DNA of 64,000 nucleotides, from the NCBI RefSeq assembly GCF_016908395.1, contig NZ_JAFBDU010000001.1:1364001-1428000 (forward strand), read 5' to 3'. The notes under the pieces are model-generated. The model worked only from the letters and a program-made list of their open reading frames with translations, did no database searches and was not told where the DNA came from. Made by a program: the position numbers and the translations under genes. Source of the DNA: Metabacillus crassostreae (lineage in GTDB: Bacteria; Bacillota; Bacilli; Bacillales; Bacillaceae). The first letter of the stretch is position 1, and the number at the start of each line of letters is the position of its first letter. Positions 9,935 through 19,777 of the stretch are shown one piece after another.

Positions 9935-11098
9935 TTAATCTCTAAACGCTCGGTCTCCTAAGATTTTATACGTTATATCATCTGATGGAGGATTATGCAG
10001 TCCGGCTCTTACATCACGGTAATATCTTTGAAGTGGATTAGTGTTAAATAAACTCTGTCCTCCTACTACCCTCATTGCCAAATCAACTACTTCAACAGCA
10101 TCATTTGTTACAATTGTTTTTGTAACTGCCAAATCATAGGCCAATTTAGCACGGTCATCTGGTACTTTATCCCATTTTTCAGCAGTTGAATACATTAAGG
10201 TTCTAGCTGTAGTAAGCTTTATATCCATCTCAGCTATTTTTCTTCTTACCTCTGGTACCTCTTTAATTGGATAGGTAAGGCTTGTAGGCTGATATGTTTT
10301 GGCAAACTGAACAGCTTCATTTCTAGCCGCAATAGCAATACCGATATAACAAGCTGGTACATGTAGAAGCCACCCTTGTGCAGAAGGTCTTTCTTTTTTT
10401 TGTTTTCTTTCCACTAATGCTTCCTCTGGCAGTTCAACTGAGTGTAATAGCAAGTCGTCACTTCTTGTTCCACGCATACCAAGTGTATCCCATGTAGCTT
10501 CAATTGATAAACCGTTTGCAGATCTTGGGATAAGAAAATCACCGATTTCACCTGTTGCTTCAATTGTTGCCGGAACAATAAAATAATCAAGTGCAGGTGC
10601 TAATGATGTGAAAATTTTCTTACCATTTATGATCCACTTTCCCCCTACTTTCGTTGCAACTGTTTCTGGTTTCCCTCCCCTTGCCGGACTTCCAGAGTTA
10701 GGTTCTGTAGCAGCACTATTTATTAGCTTATCTCTTTTAATAATATCTTCACATACATTTTTAAAAGTAGTGTATTCCCACTTTTTTGTTTCCCTAAGAT
10801 GCATAATTAATCCTAAGTGCCATCCTAATGATAAGGAAGTGGGAGCATCACCCTGAGCGATTTTTTCTTGTACTAATAAAAAATCGTAAAGTGATGCACC
10901 TGCCCCACCGAACTCCACTGGTATTGTAAGCTTTAAATAGCCTTCTTTCTTTAAGCGTTCAAAGTTATCAAAAGGAAAACTACCTTCTTTATCATGCTTC
11001 TCAGAAAACAGCGCAAATTCCTTGGATAATTCATCTGTTTTTTCTAGTAATTTCTTTTGAGTAATATTTTTTATAAATTGTTCATCTAGATAGTTCAC
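9935..11098 (-). CDS. Acyl-CoA dehydrogenase-family flavoenzyme (YdbM-like)
   Basis: A 387-residue soluble flavoprotein with the three-part acyl-CoA dehydrogenase fold: an N-terminal helical domain (VEFGGAGAS near residue 65), a central beta domain with the substrate/FAD loop (SAATEPNSGSPARGG near 130) and a C-terminal helical domain ending in MRVVGGQSLFNTNPLQRYYRDVRAG, split here as MRVVGGQSLF and PLQRYYRDVRAG. The sequence looks closer to B. subtilis YdbM and DszC-type monooxygenases than to fatty-acid beta-oxidation enzymes, so its substrate may be a sulfur compound. Start is GTG with GAGGTGAT upstream. It is divergent from ampS and monocistronic. Beta-oxidation cannot be excluded, but no fad genes are nearby. 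Confidence 0.8.
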   Translation of the reverse strand: MNYLDEQFIKNITQKKLLEKTDELSKEFALFSEKHDKEGSFPFDNFERLKKEGYLKLTIPVEFGGAGASLYDFLLVQEKIAQGDAPTSLSLGWHLGLIMHLRETKKWEYTTFKNVCEDIIKRDKLINSAATEPNSGSPARGGKPETVATKVGGKWIINGKKIFTSLAPALDYFIVPATIEATGEIGDFLIPRSANGLSIEATWDTLGMRGTRSDDLLLHSVELPEEALVERKQKKERPSAQGWLLHVPACYIGIAIAARNEAVQFAKTYQPTSLTYPIKEVPEVRRKIAEMDIKLTTARTLMYSTAEKWDKVPDDRAKLAYDLAVTKTIVTNDAVEVVDLAMRVVGGQSLFNTNPLQRYYRDVRAGLHNPPSDDITYKILGDRAFRD

Positions 11099-11275
11099 TT
11101 CATCACCTCATTAATCCTTATTTTATATACTTTCCTTTTTAACTCAAAGTATTTTGACTTAAAAAGGCTATCTCTTTTCTTTCTTATCAATGTTTTGATA
11201 AAATGAATTGAAGAGTTACATAAACTTTTTAAAAAATACATACTACATAATGCACTCATATTAGGAGGGTTATTT

Positions 11276-12508
11276 TTGTCTAATTTCCAAAGCAATTTAG
11301 AAAAATATGCTGAATTAGCTGTACGTGTTGGTGTGAATATCCAACAAAATCAAAACTTAACAATAAATGCGTCAACAGAAGCAGCGGAATTTGTTCGTCT
11401 TGTTGTAAAAAAAGCTTATGAAGCAGGAGCAAGAAATGTTTATGTTGAATGGCATGATGATGTTATAACACGAACGAGGTTTGAGTTAGCTTCAAGTGAT
11501 GCTTTAAGTGACTATCCAGAATGGAAAGCAAGAGGATTAGAAACACTTGCCGAAAACGATGGGGCATTTATGTCAATCATTTCTTCTGATCCTGACCTTT
11601 TAAGCGGAATAGATCCTAAGCGTATTGCACAATCAACAAAAGCTGCTGGAGTTGCTTTAACAAAATACCGAAACTACTTACAAGCAGATAAAGCAAGTTG
11701 GACAGTTATTGCTGCAGCTTCAAAAGAATGGGCTGCAAAAGTTTTTCCAGATGAAACACCAGACAAGCAAATTGAAAAGCTATGGAAAGCTATTTTTAAA
11801 ACAACTCGTATTGACCAGGAGGATCCTGTAGAAACCTGGAAAAAACATAATGATAGCCTACATGAAAAGGTAGAATATTTAAATAAAAAGCGTTATAAAA
11901 AACTACATTATAAATCAACAGGCACAGATTTAACTATTGAACTTCATGATACACACACATGGGTTGGCGCAGGTAGTGAAAACGAAAAAGGAAATTTCTT
12001 TATGGCAAATATGCCTACAGAAGAGGTTTTCACAGTCCCACTTCGTAATGGTGTAAACGGTGTTGTTCAAAGTACAAAACCTCTTAGCTATAGTGGAAAC
12101 TTAATTGATAACTTTAGTTTGAAGTTTGAGAATGGCCGAATTGTTTCTGTTACAGCCGAAAAAGGTGAAGAGGTACTAAAACAGCTTGTCGACACAGATG
12201 AAGGATCACATTATTTAGGTGAAATCGCCTTGGTGGCTCACGATTCACCGATCTCACAATCAGGTATTCTATTTTATAACACACTATTTGATGAAAACGC
12301 ATCAAATCATTTAGCAATTGGAAACGGGTATGCTTTCTGTGTTGAAGGTGGAAAGAAAATGTCTCGAGAAGAGCTAGAAAAAGTCGGAGTGAACTCTAGT
12401 ATTACACATGTAGATTTCATGATTGGCTCTGCTAATATGGATATAGACGGTATTTCTGAAGATGGTACTTCAGAAGCAATTTTCAAAAACGGCACATGGG
12501 CATTTTAA
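11276..12508 (+). CDS. ampS: Aminopeptidase AmpS (M29 family)
   Basis: A 410-residue cytoplasmic metallo-aminopeptidase of the M29 (thermophilic aminopeptidase T/AmpS) family, which removes N-terminal residues from peptides using a two-metal centre. Its length equals B. subtilis AmpS. The typical start (YAELAVRVGVNIQ), the central HDTHTWVGAG segment and the C-terminal metal region (EGGKKMSREEL, then THVDFMIGS) are visible. The start is TTG, with an ideal AGGAGGG site before it. Neighbours are ykpC/mreBH on one side and ykpB/ykpA on the other, the conserved Bacillus order. Confidence 0.94.
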   Translation: MSNFQSNLEKYAELAVRVGVNIQQNQNLTINASTEAAEFVRLVVKKAYEAGARNVYVEWHDDVITRTRFELASSDALSDYPEWKARGLETLAENDGAFMSIISSDPDLLSGIDPKRIAQSTKAAGVALTKYRNYLQADKASWTVIAAASKEWAAKVFPDETPDKQIEKLWKAIFKTTRIDQEDPVETWKKHNDSLHEKVEYLNKKRYKKLHYKSTGTDLTIELHDTHTWVGAGSENEKGNFFMANMPTEEVFTVPLRNGVNGVVQSTKPLSYSGNLIDNFSLKFENGRIVSVTAEKGEEVLKQLVDTDEGSHYLGEIALVAHDSPISQSGILFYNTLFDENASNHLAIGNGYAFCVEGGKKMSREELEKVGVNSSITHVDFMIGSANMDIDGISEDGTSEAIFKNGTWAF

Positions 12509-12685
12509 ACTGTTAGTTCAAGAAATAATTACGTTATGATTCATAGAGGTATTAATACCAGCTAATTTATTCTTAAAAAAGTCAGATGTGAATCACTACA
12601 CCTTTGGTAGGGCTTTCTTCCATAGATTACAATAACAGAATACTAATGCAAGCCCAAACTATAGCTTTATATTGCAAAGTTATGT

Positions 12686-12727
12686 AAAAGGGTCGAGACT
12701 TTTAGTCAGACCCTTTTTGATTTTTTA
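12686..12727 (+). terminator. Terminator between ampS and the CobW-family gene
   Basis: AAGGGTC pairs with GACCCTT, with an inner GACT/AGTC stem, then TTTTT and TTTTTT. It lies 180 bases after ampS and just before the next ribosome binding site. Confidence 0.75.
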
Positions 12728-12751
12728 CCACAATAATGAGAGGAAATAAAC

Positions 12752-13672
12752 ATGAAGAAAGTAGAAGTATATATTTTATCAGGGTTTTTAGGTGCAGGAA
12801 AAACATCATTACTTCAAAATATTTTATTTCAAGAAAAGCAACAACAAAGAAAGATTGCCGTTATTATGAATGAGCTTGGTGAGGTTTCGATTGATTCAAA
12901 TGCTGTTTCAGAAGAAACACCACTAAAAGAGTTATTAAACGGCTGTGTTTGCTGTACAATTCAGGGTCAACTTGAGGTACAGCTCGAAAACATGTTACGT
13001 GAATTTGATCTTGATGCTATATACATTGAAACGACTGGAGTTGCACATCCAATAGAGGTATTAGATGCTTGCCTTTCACCCCTTTTTGCGGAAAAGCTAA
13101 ATGTAAAAGCAATCATATCGACTGTGGATGCTAAAAGGTGGAAAGATCGTTCAAAATTAAGCATTCAATTACGTAAGCTTTTAATTGAACAAGTACAACA
13201 CGCAGACGTTATATTACTAAATAAAATAGATTCGATTTCTGAAGATGAACAATCAGCAATAGTTTCTGAAATACAAGGATTAAACAAAAGTGGAAAACTG
13301 CTTATGACAGAGTTTGCAAGAGTACCACTTTCGATGATTCAACCTAAAGAAATGATAAACAAACAACAGCATGAATCAGCACATGTACATGAAAAACTCC
13401 ACCTGCGTACTTATGTTCATACATTTATTCATCCAATTGATTTAAGTGAGTTCGAACAGTTTTTAAGAGAAATGCCAGATACAATATACCGAATTAAAGG
13501 ATATATAGGCTTCACCCATTCATCAGATAGCTACCTTTTCCAATATTCTTATGGTATGCCCCTATATATGAAAGAACCGATGAAAAGGACGCAAACACTA
13601 GTATTTATCGGTGAAGACTTAGATCACAACATGTTGAGAGAAAAACTTTTACTTTTAGAGAAACATCAATAA
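12752..13672 (+). CDS. CobW/YjiA-type G3E GTPase
   Basis: A 306-residue metallochaperone-type GTPase of COG0523. Walker A is SGFLGAGKTSL (residues 10-20), the metal-binding CxCC motif of the family is GCVCC (64-68), the Walker B/switch region includes ETTGVAHP, and the guanine-specificity motif is NKID. A C-terminal CobW domain follows (about 215-300). These proteins deliver Zn2+ or another metal to client enzymes; AmpS upstream is a metallopeptidase, but a link is only a guess. ATG with GAGAGG upstream. I see no full Zur box before it, so zinc regulation is not supported. The gene is followed directly by a repeat element. Confidence 0.85.
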   Translation: MKKVEVYILSGFLGAGKTSLLQNILFQEKQQQRKIAVIMNELGEVSIDSNAVSEETPLKELLNGCVCCTIQGQLEVQLENMLREFDLDAIYIETTGVAHPIEVLDACLSPLFAEKLNVKAIISTVDAKRWKDRSKLSIQLRKLLIEQVQHADVILLNKIDSISEDEQSAIVSEIQGLNKSGKLLMTEFARVPLSMIQPKEMINKQQHESAHVHEKLHLRTYVHTFIHPIDLSEFEQFLREMPDTIYRIKGYIGFTHSSDSYLFQYSYGMPLYMKEPMKRTQTLVFIGEDLDHNMLREKLLLLEKHQ

Positions 13673-13675
13673 ACT

Positions 13676-13970
13676 AAAAGAGGCTGGGACATAAGTATTT
13701 AGGCTAATGACAACCCGAATTATTAGGTGATATTACGGGTTATCATTAGCCTAATAGTTCGGGTATTTATTTGCCTTCTTCAATAGATTTTTTTAATTTA
13801 TCATACAATTTTTAAGAACTAGTTAATGAAGCGGAAGACAACTCGACTCCTATGGGAATAGAGGAATGAGAGTGTCTCCAGCGTAATGGAACGAATATTA
13901 TTTCTTTCAACTGAACTAAATTTAGATTGATTCGTTTTTTTGTATCACTTCTTTAATTATGCCTTATTAT
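13676..13970 (-). repeat. Copy of the ~320 bp GAGGCTGGGACATAA element, one end decayed
   Basis: The left end AAAAGAGGCTGGGACATAAG is the inverted terminal repeat also found at 60513-60834. Reading on, the sequence aligns along its length with the reverse complement of that copy (CCCGAATTATTAGGTGATAT, TTTTTAAGAACTAG, AATGGAACGAA, TTTCTTTCAACT). The far terminal repeat is no longer recognisable. An internal inverted pair CCCGAA...TTCGGG can form a stem. No ORF is inside. It fills most of the gap between the CobW gene and ykpB. Confidence 0.8.
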
Positions 13971-14050
13971 TATGTATTAATTATTATTTCGAAGTAATTT
14001 ACAGTTATTCTATCTTCATCATAGTCGAAAGCAAATGAAGAAAAAAGCCG

Positions 14051-14974
14051 TTAAGCAAAGTGCTGTTTGTTATAGGTAGAAAGATTAGAATAAGTCATTT
14101 TTAAGTATGGTGTATGGATATTATTTTCTTTAGCTAAAGTTAACAAGTGACCATGTAAATGCTCTCCTTCAATGGACTCTTTCTTTTCCATATCTCTTTG
14201 CATAGACGATTTCATATCATATGACATTTCGTTTATTTTATGAAGTTGTAAATTCTCAATATGATCATCAATAGGCGCACCAATTCCTCGCATAATTGAC
14301 CCAATCTCTAAAAATAAATTTTCAATCATCTCTAATCCATATTTCGCTTCTCTTATTGGACCAATACTTGAACGAAAAAGAGTAGTAATACCAGAAAGTC
14401 CGCTAATGAACATATATTTATGCCACATATCTTTTAAAATTGTATCACTTTTTCTTATGGATGCTTTTGTTTGTGAAAAAGCCTCATTAATTTTTTGTAT
14501 TCTATCTGTTTCTATTCCGGTAAATTCTCCATAAACAAAGTCATGGGTTTTGCTTGATTGAATTATGACTCCATCTTGATCAACTGTTGATTCAACAAAA
14601 CATAAGCCACCAATAACTTGATTTTCTAGAAAAGTACTTTTTAGTACGTCTATATGCTTTATTCCGTTTAACAATGGGATGATTACAGTTTCCTGAGCAA
14701 CAAAATGTTTAATATCCTCGATAGCATTTTGTAAATGATAAGATTTTGTACCAATTATCACAACATCATATTTCTCATGACTCAAATCAGTACTTACTAT
14801 TGTTTTTGGTGAAAATGAATAATCTCCATGAACACTTTTTATCTTAAGTCCATTCTCTTTCAGTTGTTGTTGACGTTTCTCTCTAACAAGGAAGGTAACA
14901 TCTACACCTGATTCAGCCAATCTTCCACCAAAATAACCACCTACTGCTCCTGCTCCTACAACTAAAACCTTCAT
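14051..14974 (-). CDS. ykpB: Ketopantoate reductase-family protein YkpB
   Basis: A 307-residue NADP-dependent oxidoreductase of the ApbA/PanE family, which reduces 2-dehydropantoate to pantoate in pantothenate and CoA synthesis. The Rossmann motif GAGAVGGYFGGRL is at residues 7-19. The central loop VIIPLLNGIKH and the C-terminal helical domain with its conserved Lys/Ser region (MWHKYMFISGLSG) follow. Its position beside ykpA matches B. subtilis ykpB rather than panE (ylbQ), so whether this is the main ketopantoate reductase or a paralogue is open. ATG with AAAGGAGC upstream. Monocistronic. Confidence 0.87.
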   Translation of the reverse strand: MKVLVVGAGAVGGYFGGRLAESGVDVTFLVREKRQQQLKENGLKIKSVHGDYSFSPKTIVSTDLSHEKYDVVIIGTKSYHLQNAIEDIKHFVAQETVIIPLLNGIKHIDVLKSTFLENQVIGGLCFVESTVDQDGVIIQSSKTHDFVYGEFTGIETDRIQKINEAFSQTKASIRKSDTILKDMWHKYMFISGLSGITTLFRSSIGPIREAKYGLEMIENLFLEIGSIMRGIGAPIDDHIENLQLHKINEMSYDMKSSMQRDMEKKESIEGEHLHGHLLTLAKENNIHTPYLKMTYSNLSTYNKQHFA

Positions 14975-15201
14975 TATCTCAGCTCCTTTTCTAATGGTTA
15001 TATTAAAGCTTAATGTTGATTTTTCATATGTTCTACTAAAGCACTGTAAGACTTAGACATCATTCTTGACAAGGAACTTCTACTTAACTATAAGTATTCT
15101 TAACACCCATTCTTTTTATTATCTATTTTACTAGTTCCTCCACAACTATGAATTTTTATATGTTTTGAGAACTCATTGATCAATAGTTTCCTTCTAGTAT
15201 A

Positions 15202-15215
15202 GGAAAGCGCTGACA
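15202..15215 (+). promoter_or_regulatory. cre (CcpA) site upstream of lytST
   Basis: GGAAAGCGCTGACA matches 13 of 14 positions of the cre consensus TGWAANCGNTNWCA and lies about 100 bases before lytS. It implies carbon catabolite control of the sensor system. The rest of the 14975-15316 gap shows nothing else that I can name. Confidence 0.6.
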
Positions 15216-15316
15216 ATTTGTCATGTGAAAACCATTATTTTAATGATATTATTTAAATTACGGTGTTGGTTAATGATTGTTCTCTAAATTTACAGAAGAA
15301 TTAGGGAGAAATGTCT

Positions 15317-17056
15317 ATGTTTGAACTTCTACTCACAATGCTTGAGCGACTTGGAATCATAGTTACTGTTGCATTTCTAGTAACAAGATTACCATTTTTC
15401 AGGCAAATGATACAACGAAATGAGATAAGTAGAAAGCATCAATATTACGCAATTGCCTTCTTTGGTCTTTTTGGAATTATTGGTACATATTCTGGAGTTA
15501 CATTTGATACAAATTCTCTTCAATTTAATCGATGGGCATATGAACTTTCAAGCGAGGAAGCTATAGCAAACTCACGAGTAATCGGGATTATCATAGCTGG
15601 TTTACTTGGCGGATACAAAGTTGGAATTGGAGCAGGGATTATTTCTGGACTTCACCGCTTTTCACTAGGTGGATTTACTGCTGTTTCTTGTGGATTATCT
15701 GCAATTTTAGCTGGTGTCTTAGCAGGATATTTTCATAAAAAGCGAGCACGCATTAATTTATCTACAGCTTTAGTTGTTGGTGCTTTTGCAGAAGCTACTC
15801 AAATGCTAGTCATACTTCTCGTTTCAAAGCCTTTTCTACAAGCACTTCAATTGGTTCAATCAATAGGAATCCCTATGATTATCGCTAACGGGGTCGGCTC
15901 TGCAATTTTCCTCCTGATAGTAAAAAGTGTTGTAAATGAGGAAGAAAAGGTTGGTGCTACACAAGCACAAAAATCTTTAAGACTAGCAGAACAAACGCTT
16001 ACTTACTTAAGAAATGGGTTATCACCAAAAACAGCTGAAGTCGTATGTCGTATTATACTAAAAGAAGTAGATGCTATTGCAATTTCCATCACAAACCAAG
16101 ATAAAATACTTGCTCATATCGGTTTAGCAGATGATCACCATAAAACAGATATCTCAATTCAAACTTCCTTAACAAAGCAAGTATTAAAAAAGGGAACATT
16201 AACAATAGCAAACCAAAAAGATATACAATGTAAAATGAATAATTGTCCGCTAGGTGCTGCTGTTATTGCTCCATTAAAAATAAGAGATGAAACAATCGGA
16301 ACTTTAAAATTTTACTTTCATTTTGAAAAAGACATTTCAAACCTGGATATCGAGCTAGTACGTGGCCTTAGCTCTTTATTAAGTAATCAATTGGAAATTT
16401 CTGAAGCGGAGCAAGCTAAACAATTAGCAAAAGAAGCTGAAATAAAAGCACTTCAGGCACAAATTAGTCCTCATTTTTTATTTAATTCATTAAATATTAT
16501 CGTCTCATTAATACGCACAAATCCTGAACTAGCTAGAAAGCTAATTGTTTACTTATCACAGTATTTCAGAAAGAACTTAACAGGTACAACAACAAATTGG
16601 ACGACTCTCAAAGAAGAATTAGATCATGTTCAAGCATATTTAGCAATTGAAGAGGCTCGTTTTGTAGATCGTTTAGTGATTTTATATGATATTGATCAAT
16701 CAGCTTTGACCAAAAAAATCCCAACCCTAACATTGCAGCCTCTAGTTGAAAACGCAATAAAACATGGAATAAAAGATTTGGCACATAATTGTATGATTAA
16801 ACTCTCCATAAAGAAAATTGATAATAGTAGCGTGAGAATCATCGTAAAAGATAACGGTAAAGGCATTGATGAGGAAAGGCTTCAAACTATTATCACATCC
16901 ATTGTTGATAGTCAAAATGGTACAGGGTTTGGATTGTATAATGTGAATAGACGATTACTTTTGTTACTCGGTGAAGACAGTAGATTAAGAGTGGAATCTA
17001 AGCTAAATAAAGGAACATCAGTTTCTTTTAAAATAAAGGAGGTTGAGATGAAATGA
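15317..17056 (+). CDS. lytS: Sensor histidine kinase LytS
   Basis: A 579-residue membrane sensor kinase. Domains in order: a 5TM-LYT membrane module (residues 1 to about 200, six or so helices), a GAF-like domain (about 220-360), a HisKA_7TM-type His-kinase region with the phospho-acceptor in ISPHFLFNSLN (His386) and an HATPase domain with NENAIKHG-type N box (here LVENAIKHG) and G boxes DNGKGI and GTGFGLYN. In B. subtilis LytST responds to extracellular pyruvate and induces the pftAB transporter. The AGGGAG site at 15303-15308 is eight bases from the ATG at 15317 and only two from the ATG at 15311, so I use 15317. It overlaps lytT by four bases (ATGA). A cre site lies upstream. Confidence 0.92.
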   Translation: MFELLLTMLERLGIIVTVAFLVTRLPFFRQMIQRNEISRKHQYYAIAFFGLFGIIGTYSGVTFDTNSLQFNRWAYELSSEEAIANSRVIGIIIAGLLGGYKVGIGAGIISGLHRFSLGGFTAVSCGLSAILAGVLAGYFHKKRARINLSTALVVGAFAEATQMLVILLVSKPFLQALQLVQSIGIPMIIANGVGSAIFLLIVKSVVNEEEKVGATQAQKSLRLAEQTLTYLRNGLSPKTAEVVCRIILKEVDAIAISITNQDKILAHIGLADDHHKTDISIQTSLTKQVLKKGTLTIANQKDIQCKMNNCPLGAAVIAPLKIRDETIGTLKFYFHFEKDISNLDIELVRGLSSLLSNQLEISEAEQAKQLAKEAEIKALQAQISPHFLFNSLNIIVSLIRTNPELARKLIVYLSQYFRKNLTGTTTNWTTLKEELDHVQAYLAIEEARFVDRLVILYDIDQSALTKKIPTLTLQPLVENAIKHGIKDLAHNCMIKLSIKKIDNSSVRIIVKDNGKGIDEERLQTIITSIVDSQNGTGFGLYNVNRRLLLLLGEDSRLRVESKLNKGTSVSFKIKEVEMK

Positions 17057-17790
17057 AAAAACATCAAATTACAGCCTTAATCATAGATGATGAAAGATAC
17101 AGTCGAGATGAGCTTCGGCATTTATTAGAACATGATCACTCGATCGATGTTATTGGTGAGGGAGATTCAGGTGAAGCAGCAATTGTAAAAGCAATTCAGC
17201 TAAAACCAGATGTTATATTTCTTGATGTGGAAATGCCACAGATGAATGGAATCGATACGGCTAAAGCTATTAACAGCCTAAAAGATCCACCACTCATCGT
17301 CTTTGCAACAGCTTACCCTGATTTCGCTGTTGATGCATTTCGATATGGTGCTATCGATTATCTCTTAAAGCCCTTTGAAGAGGAAAGAATAAAGGAAACG
17401 ATAATAAGACTAGAAGATCGTTTGTTCAATGCTAACCATGAAAAAGAAGCTACACCCCTACCCAAAAAATTAGCGATTGAAAGTGAAGATGGAATTGTTT
17501 ATATAGATCCGAATGAAATTATTTTTGCTTATCGAGATGATCGGATGACAAAAATAGTTGGTAAAGTGTTTGAATATGAAACAAAAACACCACTGAAAGA
17601 TTTTGAACTTCGTTTAAAGGACTACCGTTTTTTTCGTATCCACAAAAGTTATCTTGTAAACCTTAAGGATGTCAAAAAGTTAGTTCCATGGTTTAATGGT
17701 GCATATCAGCTTGAATTACATGGTCACAAAGAAACGCTTTCCGTTAGTAGAAATTATGTGAAGGCTCTGAGAACAAAGCTAGAAATATAA
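17053..17790 (+). CDS. lytT: LytTR-family response regulator LytT
   Basis: A 245-residue cytoplasmic response regulator. The receiver domain (residues 5-125) has the acidic pair DDE (12-14), phospho-acceptor Asp58 in IFLDVEMP and the conserved Lys in YLLKPF. A LytTR DNA-binding domain (about 145-243) ends with LSVSRNYVKAL. LytTR proteins bind pairs of short direct repeats about 21 bp apart on one face of the helix. Exactly such repeats lie upstream of the CstA gene at 21600, whereas no lrgAB/pftAB target is adjacent. Translationally coupled to lytS by ATGA. Confidence 0.93.
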   Translation: MKKHQITALIIDDERYSRDELRHLLEHDHSIDVIGEGDSGEAAIVKAIQLKPDVIFLDVEMPQMNGIDTAKAINSLKDPPLIVFATAYPDFAVDAFRYGAIDYLLKPFEEERIKETIIRLEDRLFNANHEKEATPLPKKLAIESEDGIVYIDPNEIIFAYRDDRMTKIVGKVFEYETKTPLKDFELRLKDYRFFRIHKSYLVNLKDVKKLVPWFNGAYQLELHGHKETLSVSRNYVKALRTKLEI

Positions 17791-17883
17791 TTACATAAAT
17801 ATGGTTTCAACATATTTAGAATCAAATTCCTTCAAACTTTTTATAACTATCCTCATAGTCGACTTAGCCAATGTTAAAAGGTA

Positions 17884-17932
17884 AAAAAAGAGATAGGCTA
17901 AATAACAAAAGTTATTTTGCCTATCTCTTTCA
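17884..17932. terminator. Bidirectional terminator between lytT and ykpA
   Basis: AAAGAGATAGGC...GCCTATCTCTTT with an inner AAATAAC/GTTATTT stem, flanked by an A-run on the left and T-run on the right. It serves the convergent lytST and ykpA transcripts. Confidence 0.88.
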
Positions 17933-17966
17933 ATATTGTTATTATTCGTTAAAAATATATATCCTA

Positions 17967-19586
17967 TTATGCGTATAGTTCCTTGACTTGTTTCTGAACA
18001 GTACTGTCAGCTAAAAACTCGTCATATGACATTTGTTTATCTACTATTCCGTTTGATGTTACTTCAATAATACGGTTTGCAATAGTTTCGACAAACTGAT
18101 GGTCATGAGATGTAAAGATCATTGCACCTTTGTATACTGTTAAACCATTATTTAGTGCTGTAATTGATTCTAAGTCTAAATGGTTTGTAGGTTCATCTAA
18201 TAATAGGACATTTGATCCGCTAAGCATCATTTTTGAAAGCATGCAACGAACTTTTTCTCCTCCAGATAAAACACTAGGTTTTTTCAGAACTTCTTCACCC
18301 GAGAAAAGCATACGCCCTAAAAATCCCCGAAGGAAGCTCTCACTTTGATCATTTGGAGAGTATTGACGAAGCCAATCCACAAGATTAGGTTCATTCCCAG
18401 TGAAGTACTCACTGTTATCTTTAGGGAAATAAGCTTGTGATGTTGTTACACCCCATTTGTAAGTTCCACTATCAGGTTCCATTTCACCAGATAGAATTTT
18501 AAATAACGTTGTGATGGCAATCTCATCGCGACCAACTAACGCAATTTTATCTTCTTTATTCATCATAAAGCTTACATTATCTAAAACCTTAACACCATCG
18601 ATCGTTTTTGATAAACCATCTACACGTAAAACATCGTTTCCTATTTCTCGCTCTGGGGTAAAGTTAACATAAGGATAACGTCTAGAAGAAGGCTGTATAT
18701 CATCTAATGAAATTTTGTCTAACAACTTTTTACGCGATGTTGCTTGCTTTGATTTAGATGCATTTGCACTAAATCGAGCGATAAAGTTTTGTAACTCTTT
18801 AATTTTTTCTTCTTTTTTCTTATTTGCTTCTTGCCCTAATTTTGCGACTAACTGACTTGATTCGTACCAGAAATCATAGTTACCTACATATACTTTGATT
18901 TTAGAGAAGTCCAAGTCAGCGATATGTGTACATACTTTGTTTAAGAAATGACGATCATGCGAAACAACGATTACAGTATTCTCAAAATTAATTAAAAATT
19001 CTTCTAACCATTGAATTGCTTGAATATCAAGATGGTTTGTAGGCTCATCAAGAAGTAAAACATCAGGTTTACCGAAAAGGGCTTGTGCTAAAAGAATCTT
19101 AACCTTATCTCCACCTGTTAAATCAGCCATTTTCTTCGTATGAAGATCTTCACTAATTCCTAAACCTTTTAAAAGAATAGCTGCTTCACTTTCTGCTTCC
19201 CAACCATTAAGTTCAGCGAATTCACCTTCTAATTCTGCTGCTTTCATTCCATCTTCATCAGTGAAATCAGCCTTCATGTAGATAGCATCTTTTTCTTGCA
19301 TTACTTCATAAAGACGCTTATGTCCCATAATAACTGTTTTTAAAACTTCAAACTCTTCATATTCAAAGTGATTTTGTTTTAAAATAGCCAATCTTTCACC
19401 AGGTGCCATACTAACATCACCTGTTTGTGCTTCGATTTCACCTGATAATATTTTTAAAAACGTGGATTTTCCCGCGCCATTTGCACCAATTAATCCGTAG
19501 CAGTTGCCCGGAGTAAATTTAATATTAACATCTTCAAAAAGCTTGCGATCACCGAATCGTAAGCTAACATTAGTAACTTGAATCAT
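17967..19586 (-). CDS. ykpA: ABC-F ATPase YkpA
   Basis: A 539-residue soluble protein with two ABC ATPase domains in tandem and no membrane segment, as in the ABC-F family (YbiT type) whose members act on ribosomes. Domain 1 has Walker A GANGAGKST (residues 34-42) and LTGGDKVKILLAQAL as its signature; domain 2 has a modified Walker A (GRDEIAITTL, lacking the GxxxxGKS lysine) and signature LSGGEKVRCMLSKMM. Both have LLLDEPTNHLD. A charged linker (about 250-300) corresponds to the P-site interacting arm. The degenerate second Walker A is typical of YkpA/YbiT proteins. Position next to ykpB agrees. Substrate or stress role is not established here. Confidence 0.9.
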   Translation of the reverse strand: MIQVTNVSLRFGDRKLFEDVNIKFTPGNCYGLIGANGAGKSTFLKILSGEIEAQTGDVSMAPGERLAILKQNHFEYEEFEVLKTVIMGHKRLYEVMQEKDAIYMKADFTDEDGMKAAELEGEFAELNGWEAESEAAILLKGLGISEDLHTKKMADLTGGDKVKILLAQALFGKPDVLLLDEPTNHLDIQAIQWLEEFLINFENTVIVVSHDRHFLNKVCTHIADLDFSKIKVYVGNYDFWYESSQLVAKLGQEANKKKEEKIKELQNFIARFSANASKSKQATSRKKLLDKISLDDIQPSSRRYPYVNFTPEREIGNDVLRVDGLSKTIDGVKVLDNVSFMMNKEDKIALVGRDEIAITTLFKILSGEMEPDSGTYKWGVTTSQAYFPKDNSEYFTGNEPNLVDWLRQYSPNDQSESFLRGFLGRMLFSGEEVLKKPSVLSGGEKVRCMLSKMMLSGSNVLLLDEPTNHLDLESITALNNGLTVYKGAMIFTSHDHQFVETIANRIIEVTSNGIVDKQMSYDEFLADSTVQKQVKELYA

Positions 19587-19777
19587 GAAATATCCTCCAA
19601 TACTTTAAACATCTAAATAATTATAACACTTAAAGTCCAATTTTTATACGTATATTGGTGTTAACTTTACATACACTTAAAGATTCTATAACGTTCTTTA
19701 ATAGAGTGAAAAAAAAACATACGAATAATTCCTTGCAAATTTGTTAAAGATTTATCTTAGGGAATGGAGGTCGCAAC

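Noticed and set aside
11095-11295. 66-codon minus-strand frame between ampS and the flavoenzyme gene
   Set aside because: It covers the divergent promoter region and lacks a ribosome binding site; Lys/Ile-rich as expected by chance in AT-rich DNA.
12520-12545. Possible Zur box before the CobW-family gene
   Set aside because: Only an ATTACG half-site is present, about 220 bases upstream; the second half does not match.
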